Shown: piece after piece, positions 1 to 10,613 of the stretch | Numbering within the stretch: position 1 is the first letter of the stretch | Layout of the letters: each line of letters starts with the position of its first letter | Source: Adiantum capillus-veneris | Taxonomy: Eukaryota; Streptophyta; Polypodiopsida; Polypodiales; Pteridaceae | Assembly: GCA_014529385.2 (NCBI GenBank) | Contig: CM043963.1 | Coordinates: 69,964,912 to 70,028,911, forward strand | Reading direction: 5' to 3' | Length of the DNA stretch: 64,000 bases | The notes under the pieces: generated by a model | The model's input: only the letters and a program-made list of their open reading frames with translations | Databases searched by the model: none | Told to the model about the DNA's origin: nothing | Translations under genes and position numbers: made by a program

Positions 1-2
1 AG

Positions 3-359
3 GTTCTCGAGTTCTCTCACCACATGGGAGAACTTGGAGTTACAGATCTACTGCAGACGTTGTGGCCACTGGCCAAGTTTGTGGTGACACCCCCAGACTC
101 AGCAGGATGTAGGCACATTGTGGTGTACTTTTTTGCTGATACGCATTGTTTGCCCTGCTATGTGTACATTCATGAGGACTCCTAGACAGAGGAGGTTGCT
201 TCATGTACGGCTCGCTCTGCTTGGGATTGGACTAGGCACTCACTACAGTCTCGCCTATCTAGAGGACGCTCGGATGCGCATTACTCCCCATCCAAGCCAG
301 CCTCGAAGATAGCCCGTCTTGCTGCTGCAGCAGCATCTGTTCTCTCTCGCTCCCCATGA
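3..359 (+). pseudogene. LINE ORF1, C-terminal remnant
   Basis: An open frame runs from the window edge to a TGA at 357-359, broken by one TAG at 183-185. Its last residues are alanine- and serine-rich (KIARLAAAAASVLSRSP). The stop overlaps the ORF2 start as ATGA (356-359), a layout suited to termination-reinitiation. No zinc knuckle or RNA-recognition motif is visible in the part present. Assignment to ORF1, the RNA-binding protein of L1 elements, rests on its position directly upstream of the endonuclease ORF and in the same transcript direction. Confidence 0.6.
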
Positions 360-544
360 GGATCGTCTCGTGGAACGTGCAGGGACTAGGTGGGCCCCAG
401 TTTCAACGACAGCGGGGCCGGTTGCGACACGAGCTTCAGCGTTCCCTTGTGGGAGGAGAGATTGATCTCCTTATGCTACAGGAGCACCATCTGTCAGAGA
501 GCCGCATTCGGCGATGTGGTCAGATTTTGCGTGGACGATATGAT
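356..544 (+). pseudogene. LINE ORF2, 5' part: start of the AP endonuclease domain
   Basis: Sixty-three codons begin MRIVSWNVQGLGG, the standard start of L1-type APE endonucleases, with the conserved Asn of NVQG and the metal-binding Glu in LLMLQEHH. Coding stops where the copia LTR begins at 545. The last codons (RGRYD) continue directly with TFWSAAFGPGG at 6292. The start ATG overlaps the ORF1 stop. In the family this domain nicks target DNA to prime reverse transcription. Confidence 0.9.
540..544. repeat. Target-site duplication of the copia element, left copy
   Basis: ATGAT precedes the left LTR and recurs at 6287-6291 just after the right LTR. Removing the element and one copy keeps LINE ORF2 in frame, so the insertion boundaries are exact. 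Confidence 0.95.
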
Positions 545-736
545 TGAAGGAGTATGAGCGGAAGTGCGACGCGAGAGAGAGTGCGAGAAGAAGAGCACGA
601 CGATATGGTGAACTCGCTCTACTGTAATGTGTAGAGCATAGTGAGTTCTTATTAGGTTTTAACAAAAGAATATGTGTACATACCTGGCGGCCCGCCCACT
701 TACCTGGGCGACCACATTGGGCTTTATCCCCCAACA
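545..736 (-). repeat. copia 3' LTR
   Basis: The terminal repeat reads TG...CA on the plus strand and matches 6095-6286 with four substitutions. It is the downstream LTR relative to the minus-strand genes and is preceded on that strand by a purine-rich tract. Confidence 0.95.
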
Positions 737-737
737 A

Positions 738-748
738 CCTCCCACTTA
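738..748 (-). promoter_or_regulatory. Polypurine tract of the copia element
   Basis: Minus-strand TAAGTGGGAGG ends one base before the 3' LTR (TGTTGGG...). Position and composition fit the plus-strand DNA primer. Confidence 0.75.
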
Positions 749-825
749 AAGTCCAATGTGGTACTTTAAGTGTGAGAGAAGCTACTATACAAGCTAATAT
801 ACAAGAGATGTAGAGAAGTGATGTA

Positions 826-1901
826 CTACCCTACACCTAACTGCTTGCAAAAATGCGCAAAGGTCTCTGAGGGAAGTCCTTTTGTAAGTAGATCAGCAGG
901 ATTTTCTGTGGTGTGAACTTTGACAAGCTGAAGTTGCTTATCCTCGAGCATTTCCCTGATGAAATGATACTTCACATCCACATGCTTTGTCTTTGAGTGA
1001 TAAACTGGATTGCGAGCCAATTGTATAGCACTTTGACTATCACAATATAACACAGGCATCTCTTCTTTGATTCCCAAATCTGTTACTAGTCGATTAAGCC
1101 AAATTGATTCTTTGCATGCCTCTGATGCTGCAACATATTCAACCTCTGTAGTAGACTGAGTAACACAATCTTGTAATCTAGAACGCCATGATACTGCTCC
1201 ACCAGCCAATGTAAAGACATACCCTGACGTAGACCTTTGGTTGTCTAAGTCACCTGCATAATCTGAGTCTGTAAAACCCTTTACACTTAGCTCCTGACTC
1301 CCATAGCATATACGCATACTCTTTGTAGCTTTCAGGTATCTCAATATTCCTTTCACTGCCTCCCAATGTTTCTTGCCTGGGTTTGACATGTATCGACTTA
1401 CTACTCCCACTGCAAATGCAATGTCTGGGCGAGTAGCAATCATTGCATACATCAAACTACCCACTGTAGACGCATATGGAATCTTATCCATTTCAGCCTG
1501 TTCTTCCTCAGACACAAGACAATCTTGTTTGCTAAGTTTCACATATGGTGGCAATGGAACACTCAGTGCCTTTCCCTTCTCCATATTGAAACGTTGCAAA
1601 ACCTTGTCAATATACTCTGTTTGAGATAACCAAATTAACTTCTTTGATCTGTCTCTCTCAATGCGCATACCAAGTATACGACTTGCCTCATCCATGTCTT
1701 TCATGTCAAACGATTTTTCCATCTTTGACTTCAAAACTGAAATTTCTTCCAAGTGCTTGCCAGCAATCAACATGTCATCCACATACAAAATAAGGATCAA
1801 CCAACTACCGTCCTTAGCCTTCTTTGTATATAGACAGTGATCGAACTCACTATGTTTGTAGCCTTGAGAAAGCATAAACTTGTGGAATTTATGGTACCAT
1901 G
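826..1901 (-). pseudogene. copia pol: reverse transcriptase C-terminal half and RNase H
   Basis: After the insertion RT resumes at WYHKFHKFMLSQGYKH and keeps the catalytic YVDD (codons at about 1774-1785) in LYVDDMLIAG. The conserved GSLMYAMIATRPDIA block follows. RNase H shows FTDSDYAGDLDNQRSTSGY, the E of STTEVEYVAASEA and the D of YCDSQSAIQLA, then KHVDVKYHFIRE. It ends at 826 in the usual copia position, about 80 bp before the polypurine tract. This half has no internal stop; only the insertion upstream breaks it. Confidence 0.95.
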
Positions 1902-2125
1902 CCCCCGGGTGATTGTTTTAAGCCATAATGGCTTAAAACAATCACCCGGGGATTGATAAATGTCAATTAAACTAAGCCTTTCGCCATTCGTAACTTGATT
2001 GAATAACACTGTAATAGCTCGTAATTGTAGAGCTGCTAAGAGCATAATACGAAAGAGAGACCTCATCATATGGTATGGAAAGTTCGAAGTTATGCAAAAT
2101 CATCCCATACTGTACCTACTTCGCA
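1902..2125. other. Filler insertion inside the copia RT gene
   Basis: Between WVCQL and WYHKFHKF about 220 bp of unrelated DNA replaces roughly 13 expected codons (the region around the usual SLYGLKQ motif). Its left boundary is fixed by the return of RT similarity at about 1901; the right boundary is approximate. No terminal inverted repeats spanning the whole insert and no target duplication are evident, so repair with filler DNA is a fair reading. Its most striking content is the palindrome at 1903-1951. Confidence 0.7.
1903..1951. repeat. 49-bp perfect palindrome (24-bp arms, 1-nt centre)
   Basis: The left arm starts CCCCGGGTGATTGTTTTAAG and ends CCAT. After one A the right arm is its exact reverse complement, ending CCCGGGG at 1951. 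It sits at the edge of the filler insertion in the copia RT gene. Confidence 0.97.
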
Positions 2126-2129
2126 TAAA

Positions 2130-4145
2130 CAACTGGCATACCCAATCTTCCTTGCCTTTCTCAACAAACCCTTCTGGCTGCTGCATGTAAATTTCCACAT
2201 CTAAATCACCATGCAAGAACGCTGTCTTGACATCCATTTGGTGCAACACCAAATCTAATATGGCAACCAATGCAAGAAAGCATCTCAATGTAGTCATTTT
2301 GACCACCGGAGAGAAGACTTCATCAAAGTCAATGCCTTGTTCTTGCTTAAAGCCCTTGGCAACAAGCCTTGCTTTGTACTTTGGTTGACTATCATGAGCG
2401 GTGATCTTATACTTGTAAACCCATTTACAGGGTAGAACCTTTTTGCCCCGTGGTAATTTAACTAGCTTCCATGTCTGGTTTTTATGCAGAGCTGTCATCT
2501 CTGACTGCATGGCCAATTGCCAATTCCCGGAGTCCTTCATTTGCACTGCTTCCTTGTAACATGAAGGCTCATTGCAATCAGTCAACATGACATAGTTCAT
2601 AGATGGAACAAACCTATCAGGAGGTCGCGTGACACGTCCAGATCTACGCACAATAGGTGGCTCAGGCTCAGCCACAACCTGTGGTTCCAATCTATCATGT
2701 CCTTGCTCCTCTTGAGCCCTGACATTTTGTCTTGCACGTGTAGGTCCATCTTCTTGGAAGACAACTCTTCTAATCTCCTCAACCCTCTCTGGTTTAGAAT
2801 GATATTTGGATTCATTAAAGTGAACATCATTGCTGCGGACAACCTTTCTGGATTCGGGATCCCAAAGTCTGTACCCCATCTCACCAGAATTACCATAGCC
2901 TAGAAAGATGCACTTTCTACTCTTTGGCTCAAGTTTGTTCCTAAATTCCTTTGGAACGTGAGTATATGCCTCACAACCAAAGACTCCGAGATGCTTGTAT
3001 GAGGGCATTTTGCCTGACCATACCATCTCTGGCACTGAATCCTTCTGCAAAACCTTGCTAGGAGATCTATTTACAAGATGAACAGCTGTTGATACAGCTT
3101 CAGCCCAAAACCCATTTGGCAGATGTGCATTAGACAACATACTTCTGACCTTCTCTCGTATGGTCCTATTCATCCTCTCAGCAACACCATTTTGAGGAGG
3201 ATTGTAAGGAGCACTAAGTTCACGTTTTATACCTTTTGACTCACAAAAGTCCTGAAAGGCCTTTGAAACATACTCTCCACCATTGTCAGTTCGTAAGCAT
3301 TCAAGCTTCTTGCCACTCTGATTCTCCACAAGTGTCACAAACGTTTTGAAAACACTAAACGCTTCATCCTTGTGCTTGAGAAAGTAAACCCATACTTTCC
3401 TCGAGTAATCATCTATAAATGTCATAAAGTAAGAAGCTCCCCCTAGAGATAGGTTAGGCATAGGTCCACACAAATCACTATGAACAAGTGCCAACTGTGT
3501 ATCTCTTCTACTGCTTCTATGCTTATGTGGCTGCTGTGTTTGCTTACCATACAGACAATGTTCACAGAATTCAAAATCATTAAATGAAAAGCCAGGCAAA
3601 TAACCAGAACGAGACAAGATTTCCATTCCCTTCTTGGACATATGTCCTAACCGGCTATGCCACAAAGAAACGTTCGGCTGCTCGGTTACATTGATTACAT
3701 TTTTAGATACATTTGATACATAAATCATGTAAAGTCCTCCAGACTTTACTCCATGTGCTACTGTCATAGAACCCTTGGATATCTTGCACATGTTCTGTCC
3801 AAAAGTGGTGACGAAGCCAGCATCATCAAGTAAACCTGTGTTGATCAAGCTCTTTGTAATTGCGGGAACTTGTCTCACATTCTTCAGCGTGAAAGAAGAG
3901 CCATTCTGAAACTTCAATTGAACATCTCCAACACCTAAGATCTCACATGTCTGCCCATTGCCTAGCCAAACATGATCTTTAGTGATCACATAAGAGGTAA
4001 ACCACTCCTTGTTTGGAGACACATGAAGTGATGCCCTTGAGTCTATAATCCAGTCACTCAGTGCATTTCCATCAGATGCTGTAAGAAGAGCTGAGTCCAT
4101 TGTATTCTTCAAGAAGTAGATGTCTCCTGACACTAGACTGTCATC
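2130..4145 (-). pseudogene. copia pol: protease, integrase and start of reverse transcriptase
   Basis: Protease is recognised at DWIIDSRASLHVS, where the catalytic Gly of D-S-G is Arg. The integrase HHCC region ends at CEHCLYGKQ, and the core shows HSDLCGP, RTDNGGEY and GVAERMNR, the D-D-E residues. The copia GKARE-like tail GCEAYTHVPKE and FLGYGNSGEMGYR follow. RT begins at WKLVKLPRGKKVLPCKWVYK and contains the motif A region QMDVKTAFLHGDL. Coding similarity ends near WVCQL (about 2130), where foreign sequence begins. In the family this polyprotein matures particles, copies RNA and inserts the DNA. Confidence 0.93.
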
Positions 4146-4997
4146 CTATGCAACAGTGTTTGTCACATTTATTTCTTGAATCTTCACTGAGGACTTGTTC
4201 TTCTCACCATGGTCTTCAGCTTTCTCTTTGCCTTTTTCTGCTTTCCATTCTTTGCAGTCTCTTTTCATGTGACCCTTCTTGCCACAATGGTAGCATCCTA
4301 TGTCACTCTTGCCTTTAGCACTGCGGGACTTGCTACGAGACTGATTCCTCTTTCCACCTTTGTACTTTTCTTTGGTCCTTCCCCTGACAACTAAGGCTGT
4401 TCCTTTGCCTTTGTCCATTGTCTTTCTATTGGTTTCTTCACTAAGCAGACTTCCTTCTACACCTGCTATGTTCAAACCATCTAGAGGTGCAGAATTACTC
4501 AAAGCTGTGCGAAAAGTGTCCCAACTTTCCGGCAATGTGATCAACAGGAACATAGCTCTAACAGGTTCATCAAACTTGACACCTTGAGCTGACAACTGAC
4601 TGTAGATTGTGTTGAATTCATTCAGATGATTGGACATAGGTGTCCCTTCTTTAATCTTCAAGTCAACAAGCTTCTTAAGCCAGTATACCTGTCAAGCTGC
4701 ACTCTGCTTCTCATAAAGATCACTCAGCTTTAACCATGCTTGATAAGCCAACATCTCGTCTGCTACATTGAAGTAAACGCTTTCTGCCAAAGTCAGCATA
4801 ATGGTAAAAAGTACTAATTCATCCATTTCGCTCCATTCATCTTCGTCCATATCTTCTGGTTTTATCCCCTTGAGCTTTATAGGTTTTATCTGCTTCTTTT
4901 GTACCAACACGTGCCAAATATGCTTCTTCCACAATGGGAAATTGGTTCCATCCAGCTTCTTGATATTATAAAGAGCAGTGTCGTGTGATCCAGCCAT
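4146..4997 (-). pseudogene. copia gag (nucleocapsid precursor), two stops
   Basis: The protein begins MAGSHDTALYNIKKLDG at 4997, a typical copia gag start followed by FPLWKKHIW. An in-frame TGA near 4690 splits it. Reading resumes through the UBN2-type gag core (NEFNTIYSQL, LLITLPESWDTF), a lysine/arginine-rich segment and one CCHC zinc knuckle (CYHCGKKGHMKRDC, around 4285-4245). A second stop (TAG, near 4146) follows NVTNTVA, and the frame then continues straight into protease. Gag would form the cytoplasmic virus-like particle and bind RNA through the knuckle. Confidence 0.9.
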
Positions 4998-6078
4998 AGC
5001 TACGCTTCACAGTAGTTTACTTTCCTGGGAAAAATTCGGCAGAGTTTCCCCTGTAAACTGACCTCTGAACCAATATCAACCTGTCAAATGAACCAAGAAA
5101 GCTTCAGATTCTGCAGAAATTTTGGCAGAGTCTCCTTTGTAAAATGGCTCTGGTGTACTAAAAACAGACCAAAAAATAGCTCAAAAATCACTGTCTCTCT
5201 GACACTGTAAGCTGCGGGTAAACCTGTCCTACACCTGTATTGTCTCTCACTGTCATGTCACTGTCCTATAAGCATAGACTGCGACAATGCCTCAACGGCA
5301 ATAAAGCAAAGATGCAATCCCAACTGTCTAACTCACAGTCAATACATCCTAGCTGCCTATCTAAGGGTGCTCGAGGGATCGCTCCAAGACCTGTATCACC
5401 GAAAGGATCTCAACATTCGAGAATCCCCCAGCTCAATAAAACCTCACTCGACCCTCAACAAAGGCTGCAGTAAATCTGACAGTACATAGACTTCCCACAA
5501 AGTCATACATCCACAAATTTCCCAGTATATGCTGTAACCGCTGCGGCGGTTGTTTACTGCGTGACTCACAGCCAGCAAACCCTCAACAGACATACATCAT
5601 CTCTGACAATACATCCCATGTGGAAGTACCTGCAATGTCAGGATGAAATCTGGAATATCAAGCAGCAAACACAAGCTACCTGATGAACTAGTGGATGTCG
5701 CCTACAGTCTGTGTGTAGATGCGCCCGTGTCGTATGTGACACGCCTCCAAGAACTGTGAGCCGTCCTTCGATGTGTAGACAGCCACAAATCAACACTTTG
5801 GGAGTGTCGATATCCTCAGCACCTGCAGTCGTAGGCCGAAAACCCCAAATTTGCAGAGTCGGATCTGCATCCACTGAGACCACGTAGTCGAAAATGGCTT
5901 GCGCAGAACTTTGTCGAAGCCGAACGGTGACCGAGATGACCTCAGAATGAAATTCTGACAACACCAAGTCCTTCGAGCTTTCCCACGAGATTTGGGGTCG
6001 TGTCTTCGCCTGTCGAATTTCACTCCAATCTGAGTTGGTGACTCTAGCCTCCTGCAGTGCTGCCCCGAGCCTCGATCT
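4998..6078 (-). other. copia 5' leader, no gene recognised
   Basis: About 1.08 kb lies between the primer site and the gag start. Short open frames occur on both strands but none resembles a known protein. It is interpreted as untranslated leader, probably with packaging signals, by position only. Confidence 0.6.
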
Positions 6079-6092
6079 GAGCTCTGATACCA
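6079..6092 (-). promoter_or_regulatory. Primer binding site, initiator tRNA-Met type
   Basis: Minus-strand TGGTATCAGAGCTC lies two bases inside the 5' LTR. It matches the common plant copia primer site complementary to the 3' end of initiator tRNA-Met. Confidence 0.9.
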
Positions 6093-6094
6093 GT

Positions 6095-6286
6095 TGAAGG
6101 AGTACGAGTGGAAGTGCGACGCGAGAGAGAGTGCGAGAAGAAGAGCACGACGATATGGTGAACTCGCTCTACTGTAATGTGTAGAGCATAGTGAGTTCTT
6201 ATTAGGTTTTAACAAAAGAATATGTGTACATACCTAGCGGCCCGCCCACTTACCTGGGCGACCACATTGGGCTTTATACCCCAACA
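6095..6286 (-). repeat. copia 5' LTR
   Basis: This is the partner of the repeat at 545-736. It should hold the minus-strand promoter; the shared text has an AT-rich stretch (TCTTATTAGG) but no clear TATA box was fixed. Confidence 0.95.
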
Positions 6287-6291
6287 ATGAT
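6287..6291. repeat. Target-site duplication of the copia element, right copy
   Basis: ATGAT, identical to 540-544. Five base pairs is the usual copia duplication length. Confidence 0.95.
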
Positions 6292-6880
6292 ACCTTTTGG
6301 TCAGCTGCTTTTGGACCTGGAGGCATCCAGGGTGGGGTATGTATGACTATTGCGGACTCATTGCAGCATGCCATTGTGGGGAGAGGGATTATTGTGCCAA
6401 GCAGGGCTCAGTGGATTACTATGCAGGTTCAGGATGGCCTTGTGGGCTTCCTGAACATCTATGCGCCCAATGTGGCGAGTGCTCGTGCAGAGTTTTGGTC
6501 ACAGATTGTTGAGTCTTTGCCACAGGCTGACCATTGGTGTGTAAGTGGGGACTTCAACATGTTGGAGGACCCTTCTTACAGGATTGGAGGCAGCCATGCT
6601 ACTGTGCATGGAGTCGAGTTAGCAGCTTGGGAGAGGTTGTGTATGACTTTGAGGGTCTCGGATACATGGCAGCACTCTGGCTTTGTGAGGCCTCCAGAGA
6701 GTCTTGCCTTCTCTAGGTCGGACCGCAGAGTGGGTGGAGTGAATCTATCGCGGATAGATCGCTTCTACACTAGTGACCACTTCAGTGACTTGGGGGGATC
6801 AGTGGGCATTCTGGTAGGGACATCCTTTTCGGACCATGCACCAGTGATCCTCACAGTGGCAGACAGGCAGCGGAGTGGGA
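6292..6880 (+). pseudogene. LINE ORF2: rest of the AP endonuclease domain
   Basis: This continues the frame interrupted at 544. Seen in order are FGPGGIQGGVCM, FLNIYAPN, the catalytic GDFNMLED, NLSRIDRFY and SFSDHAPVIL, the last carrying the Asp-His pair of APE-type nucleases. All key residues are present. A frameshift near 6870-6880 moves coding to the next frame. Confidence 0.92.
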
Positions 6881-7651
6881 GGGAGCACGATGCTTCGCAT
6901 CCCAGAGCGGGTCTTGTTGGACTCAGCACTCAGAGAGAGGGTAGAGGCTCTTTGGACAGAGGGCATGGACAGCCAGGCTCTACCAGCAGACAGAGTGGCC
7001 TTAGGCCTAGCTCAGCTTAGCCACTTTTTTCTCCAGGAGTCTCTGGCTCGACAGGCTGCAGCGAGAGAGGAGGAGCAGCGTCTCAGACGAGGCATTGCTT
7101 CACTACAGAGGATGCAGGAGCAGCATCCAGACAGTCCATGGTTGGAGGAGCAATTACAGCAGGCTCGACAGGAGCTTGCTTGCACAGAGGAGGGGCGTCA
7201 TGAATTTGCCTTTCACCGACAGGCATCTGAGTGGACTCAGGTGGGTGACAGAGTGACAAGTGCTTTTTTTGAGACAGTGGGACCTTGACACTTGCATGCC
7301 AAGGTAAATCAGTTGAGGAGACCCGATGGGTCAGTTGTTTGTGAGCCCGAGGATATGCGTGCAGTTGCTACTGACTTGTATGGTGAGTTACTGTCGGCTT
7401 ACCCCCAGTCAGAGCGGTAGGATGCATGCAGAGAGCAGGTTTGGGCACAGATGCCTTGTCTTGTGACTGAGGAGATGCGCCAGAGGCTAGAGATGCCTCT
7501 TCAACTTGAGGAGCTACACACGGCTCTTAGGGCCCTACCTCGTGGTAGCTGTCCAGGTGAGGATGGGCTGACTCCCAGTTTCTTCTTGGAGTACTAGGAC
7601 CTGCTTGGCCTAGATCTTTGTAGTGTCTTTCAGTACATTCTGCACACAGGA
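6875..7651 (+). pseudogene. LINE ORF2: linker between endonuclease and RT
   Basis: The frame-shifted continuation is glutamine-, arginine- and glutamate-rich and probably helical (AAREEEQRLRRGIASLQRMQ). It leads into LPRGSCPGEDGLTPSFF, the RT entry motif of L1 elements. Three in-frame stops were read: TGA 7286-7288, TAG 7418-7420 and TAG 7595-7597. The frame is otherwise maintained. Confidence 0.85.
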
Positions 7652-9460
7652 GTGATGCCGGATAGCATGAGTGAGGGCCTGATTTACCTCATTCCAAAGG
7701 AGGGTGGCTCCTTGGATGAGATTCGACAATGGCGCCCCATCACCATCCTCAAATCAGCCTACAAAATTCTTGCCAAGGCTCTGAGTTTGAGGATTCAGCC
7801 ACTTTTGGAGAGCCTTATACATGGGACTCAAACAGGTTTTGTCAAGGAACGCAGTATCCTTGACAACATCTTCACTTTCTGGGAGGCTTCTACCCTGGCA
7901 CGGCTCCGTGGGGAGGACCTTGTGATTCTCCTTCTTGATTTTGAGAAGGCATACGACAGAGTTGACTGGGACTTTCTAGAGGGCACTCTACGTAGGATGG
8001 GCTTCTCAGATGCTTGGATCAGAGGGGTGTCAGCTTTGTACAGACAGGCTCACAGTCAAGTGCTTTTGGCAGGAGGTAGAGGAGAGCGCTTCATGCTCAC
8101 ACGTTCGGTCCGACAGGGTTGTCCTCTTGCCCCCTTTCTCTTTCTGTTCTATGCGGAGGCGATGAGCAGATTTTTGGTGTCACAGCAGGTTGGTCTGAGG
8201 GGCCTCGCACTCCCTATATGGGGAGATGAGCTTCTGGACGCTGAGTTTGCCGACGACTCAGCCTTGTACTTTGAGGGCCAGGAGGCCAATCTACACAGAG
8301 GTGAGCAGGCTTTGGCGACCTTCTGCTGTGCATCGGGCGCACTGATCAACTGGAGAAAGACAGTGGCTTTCTCAGTTGGCAATGCTCTTGTGCCAGATTG
8401 GATGCCAGGAGAGGGTTTCAGGTGGATTCCTCCAAGGACTGTAGTTCGGTACTTGGGTTGTCAGGTTGGTTTGGATTTGTCCCCCGAGCAACAGATTGCT
8501 CCTCTTCTCCTGTCCATCAGGAGAAAGCTGTTACATTGGAGCTCAGCACGACTGTCGCTGGCTGGTAGAGTAGTAGTTGCCAACCAAGTGTTGTTGGCGA
8601 CTATGTGGTACATCACTTCTTGCTGGATTTTCTCGAGTTCTTGTATCAACCAGGTAGAGAGGCTGATCAGGAACTACCTTTGGTCAGTTCGTGACACTCA
8701 GATTGCCCGAGCCAAGGTGGCTTGGTCGGTCATCACACTTCCTTGTTCTCAGGGAGGGCTTGGGATCATTGATCCAGCACAGCAGAGCAGAGCCCTTCTT
8801 GGGAAGTTCGTCGTCAGAGGACTTCTTCCAGGTGAGGAGCCCTGGAAGGAGTTCTTGCTACAGAGGCTTCGTGCCAGGGTCCCTCAGTCAGGAGGCCCTT
8901 GGCAACCTTCGACCAGATGGATCTTTACAATGTTGCGCCGAGTTGGTTTGAGCAGGAGACTGGAGGACCGATTCGCTGTGAGTCTGCCTCGATCTTGGGA
9001 GCTCTTACGGCGTGGCCTAGAGCAGAGACAACCGACGTGCACGGAGGAGTGCCTACGACAGCCCCTCGTCTGGAACCCCATGGTTAGCACTCAGAGAGGC
9101 CACTTGGTTGGGAGTCGGCCCAATGTTTCTTGGGGTCCCATGGCAGCAGGTCCTGCGCGCTCTCTAGGTGACTCGCTTGAGTTCACAGGTTTGTCAAAGG
9201 AGGTGCAGGGTGTCCAGGTACAGGGCATGAGAGGGGTGCAGAGCATGTGTCAGGACATCTCAGATTCAGTTCCAATTGAGTGGCTCACGCCTCTCGAGCC
9301 AGTAGCACCCGGATGGATGGGAGCCTTCACACGACTGGAGGTTCTCATTTCAGTTAGTGCCTGCTCAGCCCTATTCTTCGAGCTTCAGGGTGGGGGACGA
9401 TTACAGCGACTTGCAGTAGAGGCCCCGCAGGTAGCAGAGTGTTGTTTCCAGAGGATCCGA
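7652..9460 (+). pseudogene. LINE ORF2: reverse transcriptase domain
   Basis: Classical non-LTR RT motifs occur in order: LIYLIPKEGG, RPITILKSAYKILAKAL, QTGFVKERSILDNI, motif A LLLDFEKAYDRVDW, motif B SVRQGCPLAPFLFL, and motif C FADD in DAEFADDSALYF. The thumb region ends with SLAGRVVVANQVLLATMWY, typical of plant LINEs. No stop interrupts this stretch until 9499, but the coding frame changes around 9440-9470. Confidence 0.95.
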
Positions 9461-10456
9461 GTTGTGGGCATCTGTGGGAGGACTTGCGTCAGACCCTGAC
9501 CCAGCAACCCTTGAGACTGGACACTGGAGGCTATGGGCTTGGGAGTGTTGTCCACTAGCACGAGTACAGTGGGATCCTGGTGAGTGGCTATGGAGGGACC
9601 CTTTCTCTTCTGCAAACCGCCCAGGAGTCCCCTTCTTTCAGTACACTGTTCGGCTTGGACGTCACATACTTGCAGCATAGAGAGAGGCCCGCCCCGCTGC
9701 AGCACGTCATTGGCAGGAGGAGGGCCTCACATTCGAGTTCTTGGCAGCTTTTTGGCAGAGGTTGTGGGACTCCAGACATCCGAGGCCCGTCACTTTGTTC
9801 CAGTGGCTGGTTGCACAAAGAGCCACAGCAGTAGGGAGCTGGCTTGTGCATAGTGGTCTCTCGGCCGTATGTGCAGCCTGTGACCAATTGGTGGAGAGTC
9901 AGCGTCACTGTCTTTGGGACTGTCCTTTGGCCCAATTGGTGTGGCTACGAGTTCTTCGGTTGATGCCTGCCCTCTCCACGGCTCGACAGTACACTTGGGG
10001 GGCAGCGGCTTGGTCCACCCTCACAGGCCCGGCACTTCAGTTTGAGCTATCTTCCACCAGCAGGATGATAGTGATGCCGGGGGGGCAACCTACACTCCAG
10101 CCTGCTACAGAGCTTACTCCACAGGAGTGGTGCAGTGAGAGAGAGGAGTGTTAGGAGCTCATCAGTGGCCTAGCTCTCTGGTTCATCTAGCGGGCCCGCT
10201 GTTTCCGCATCTTTGAGGCTCGCCCTATGCCACCAGCAGAGACTGTTCGTGACTTGTGGCTAGAGCTTGGCTAGAGCTGATCCATACTCTCAGAGAACAG
10301 CTTGAGGGACTACAGGGCAGCTCCAACCGCATGCGGGAGCGCCACGAGGCTTTCCTTCTACTCTGGCGCCCTGGGCCGTTTTACACCACTGTCAAGGGGG
10401 TGCTCAGATGGCACTACTGTCCACCTGTGTGGCTCTTCCCTCCTCCCATCTCTTGA
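9460..10456 (+). pseudogene. LINE ORF2: C-terminal zinc-binding (zf-RVT) region
   Basis: After the frameshift the protein shows FEFLAAFWQRLW and VTLFQWLVAQRA, then a Cys-His cluster (CAAC ... RHCLWDCPLAQLVW) typical of the RVT zinc-binding region of plant LINEs. A TAG lies at 9678-9680 and another near 10152. The last part, in yet another frame, includes LEGLQGSSNRMRERHEAFLL and ends WLFPPPIS with TGA at 10454-10456. Intact ORF2 would be about 1450 codons. Confidence 0.85.
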
Positions 10457-10600
10457 TTTAGCCTCATTTTATATATGTTGTTTTTTCATTGGGAGAGTCT
10501 CCCCATCATGCTTGTTGTAGCCCTCTCTTGCAGAGGTGGATGTAGCCCTATGGGCAGTTTTCAGTAATTAATAGAAGGATCTTTTTCTCGGAAAAAAAAA
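10457..10600 (+). other. LINE 3' UTR with poly(A) tail
   Basis: A short T-rich 3' UTR ends in nine A residues at 10592-10600, marking the 3' end of the LINE. Direct TAATTAATAG-like text precedes it, but no canonical AATAAA was seen before the tail. Confidence 0.8.
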
Positions 10601-10613
10601 TTTATCAAATAAA

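Larger units (their letters stand above)
545..6286 (-). mobile_element. Ty1/copia LTR retrotransposon inserted in the LINE
   Basis: This 5742-bp element is bounded by two 192-bp LTRs (545-736 and 6095-6286) that differ at four positions by eye, about 98% identity. ATGAT flanks both ends (540-544, 6287-6291). On the minus strand the order is 5' LTR, primer site, leader, gag, protease, integrase, RT, RNase H, polypurine tract and 3' LTR, which is copia order. Integrase and RT text resemble the Tnt1/Tork branch. Stops in gag and at the gag-protease junction, a DSG to DSR change in the protease and an insertion in RT make it inactive, although its LTRs are young. Confidence 0.96.
1..10600 (+). 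mobile_element. L1-like non-LTR retrotransposon (LINE), split by a copia insertion
   Basis: The order is the end of ORF1, ORF2 with AP endonuclease, reverse transcriptase and a C-terminal zinc region, a short 3' UTR, and a 9-A tail at 10592-10600. This is the plant L1 layout. The 5' end lies outside the window, so no target duplication can be checked. A Ty1/copia element (545-6286) interrupts it; removing that insertion and one copy of ATGAT restores the ORF2 frame exactly. The LINE is visibly richer in G+C than the gypsy DNA that follows. ORF2 has several stops and frameshifts, so the copy is dead. Confidence 0.93.

Noticed and set aside
471-737. 88-residue minus-strand frame over the copia LTR
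   Set aside because: It spans LTR and LINE sequence and has no coding signature.
5638-6215. Minus-strand open frames in the copia leader and LTR
   Set aside because: They overlap the LTR and primer site and have no protein similarity.
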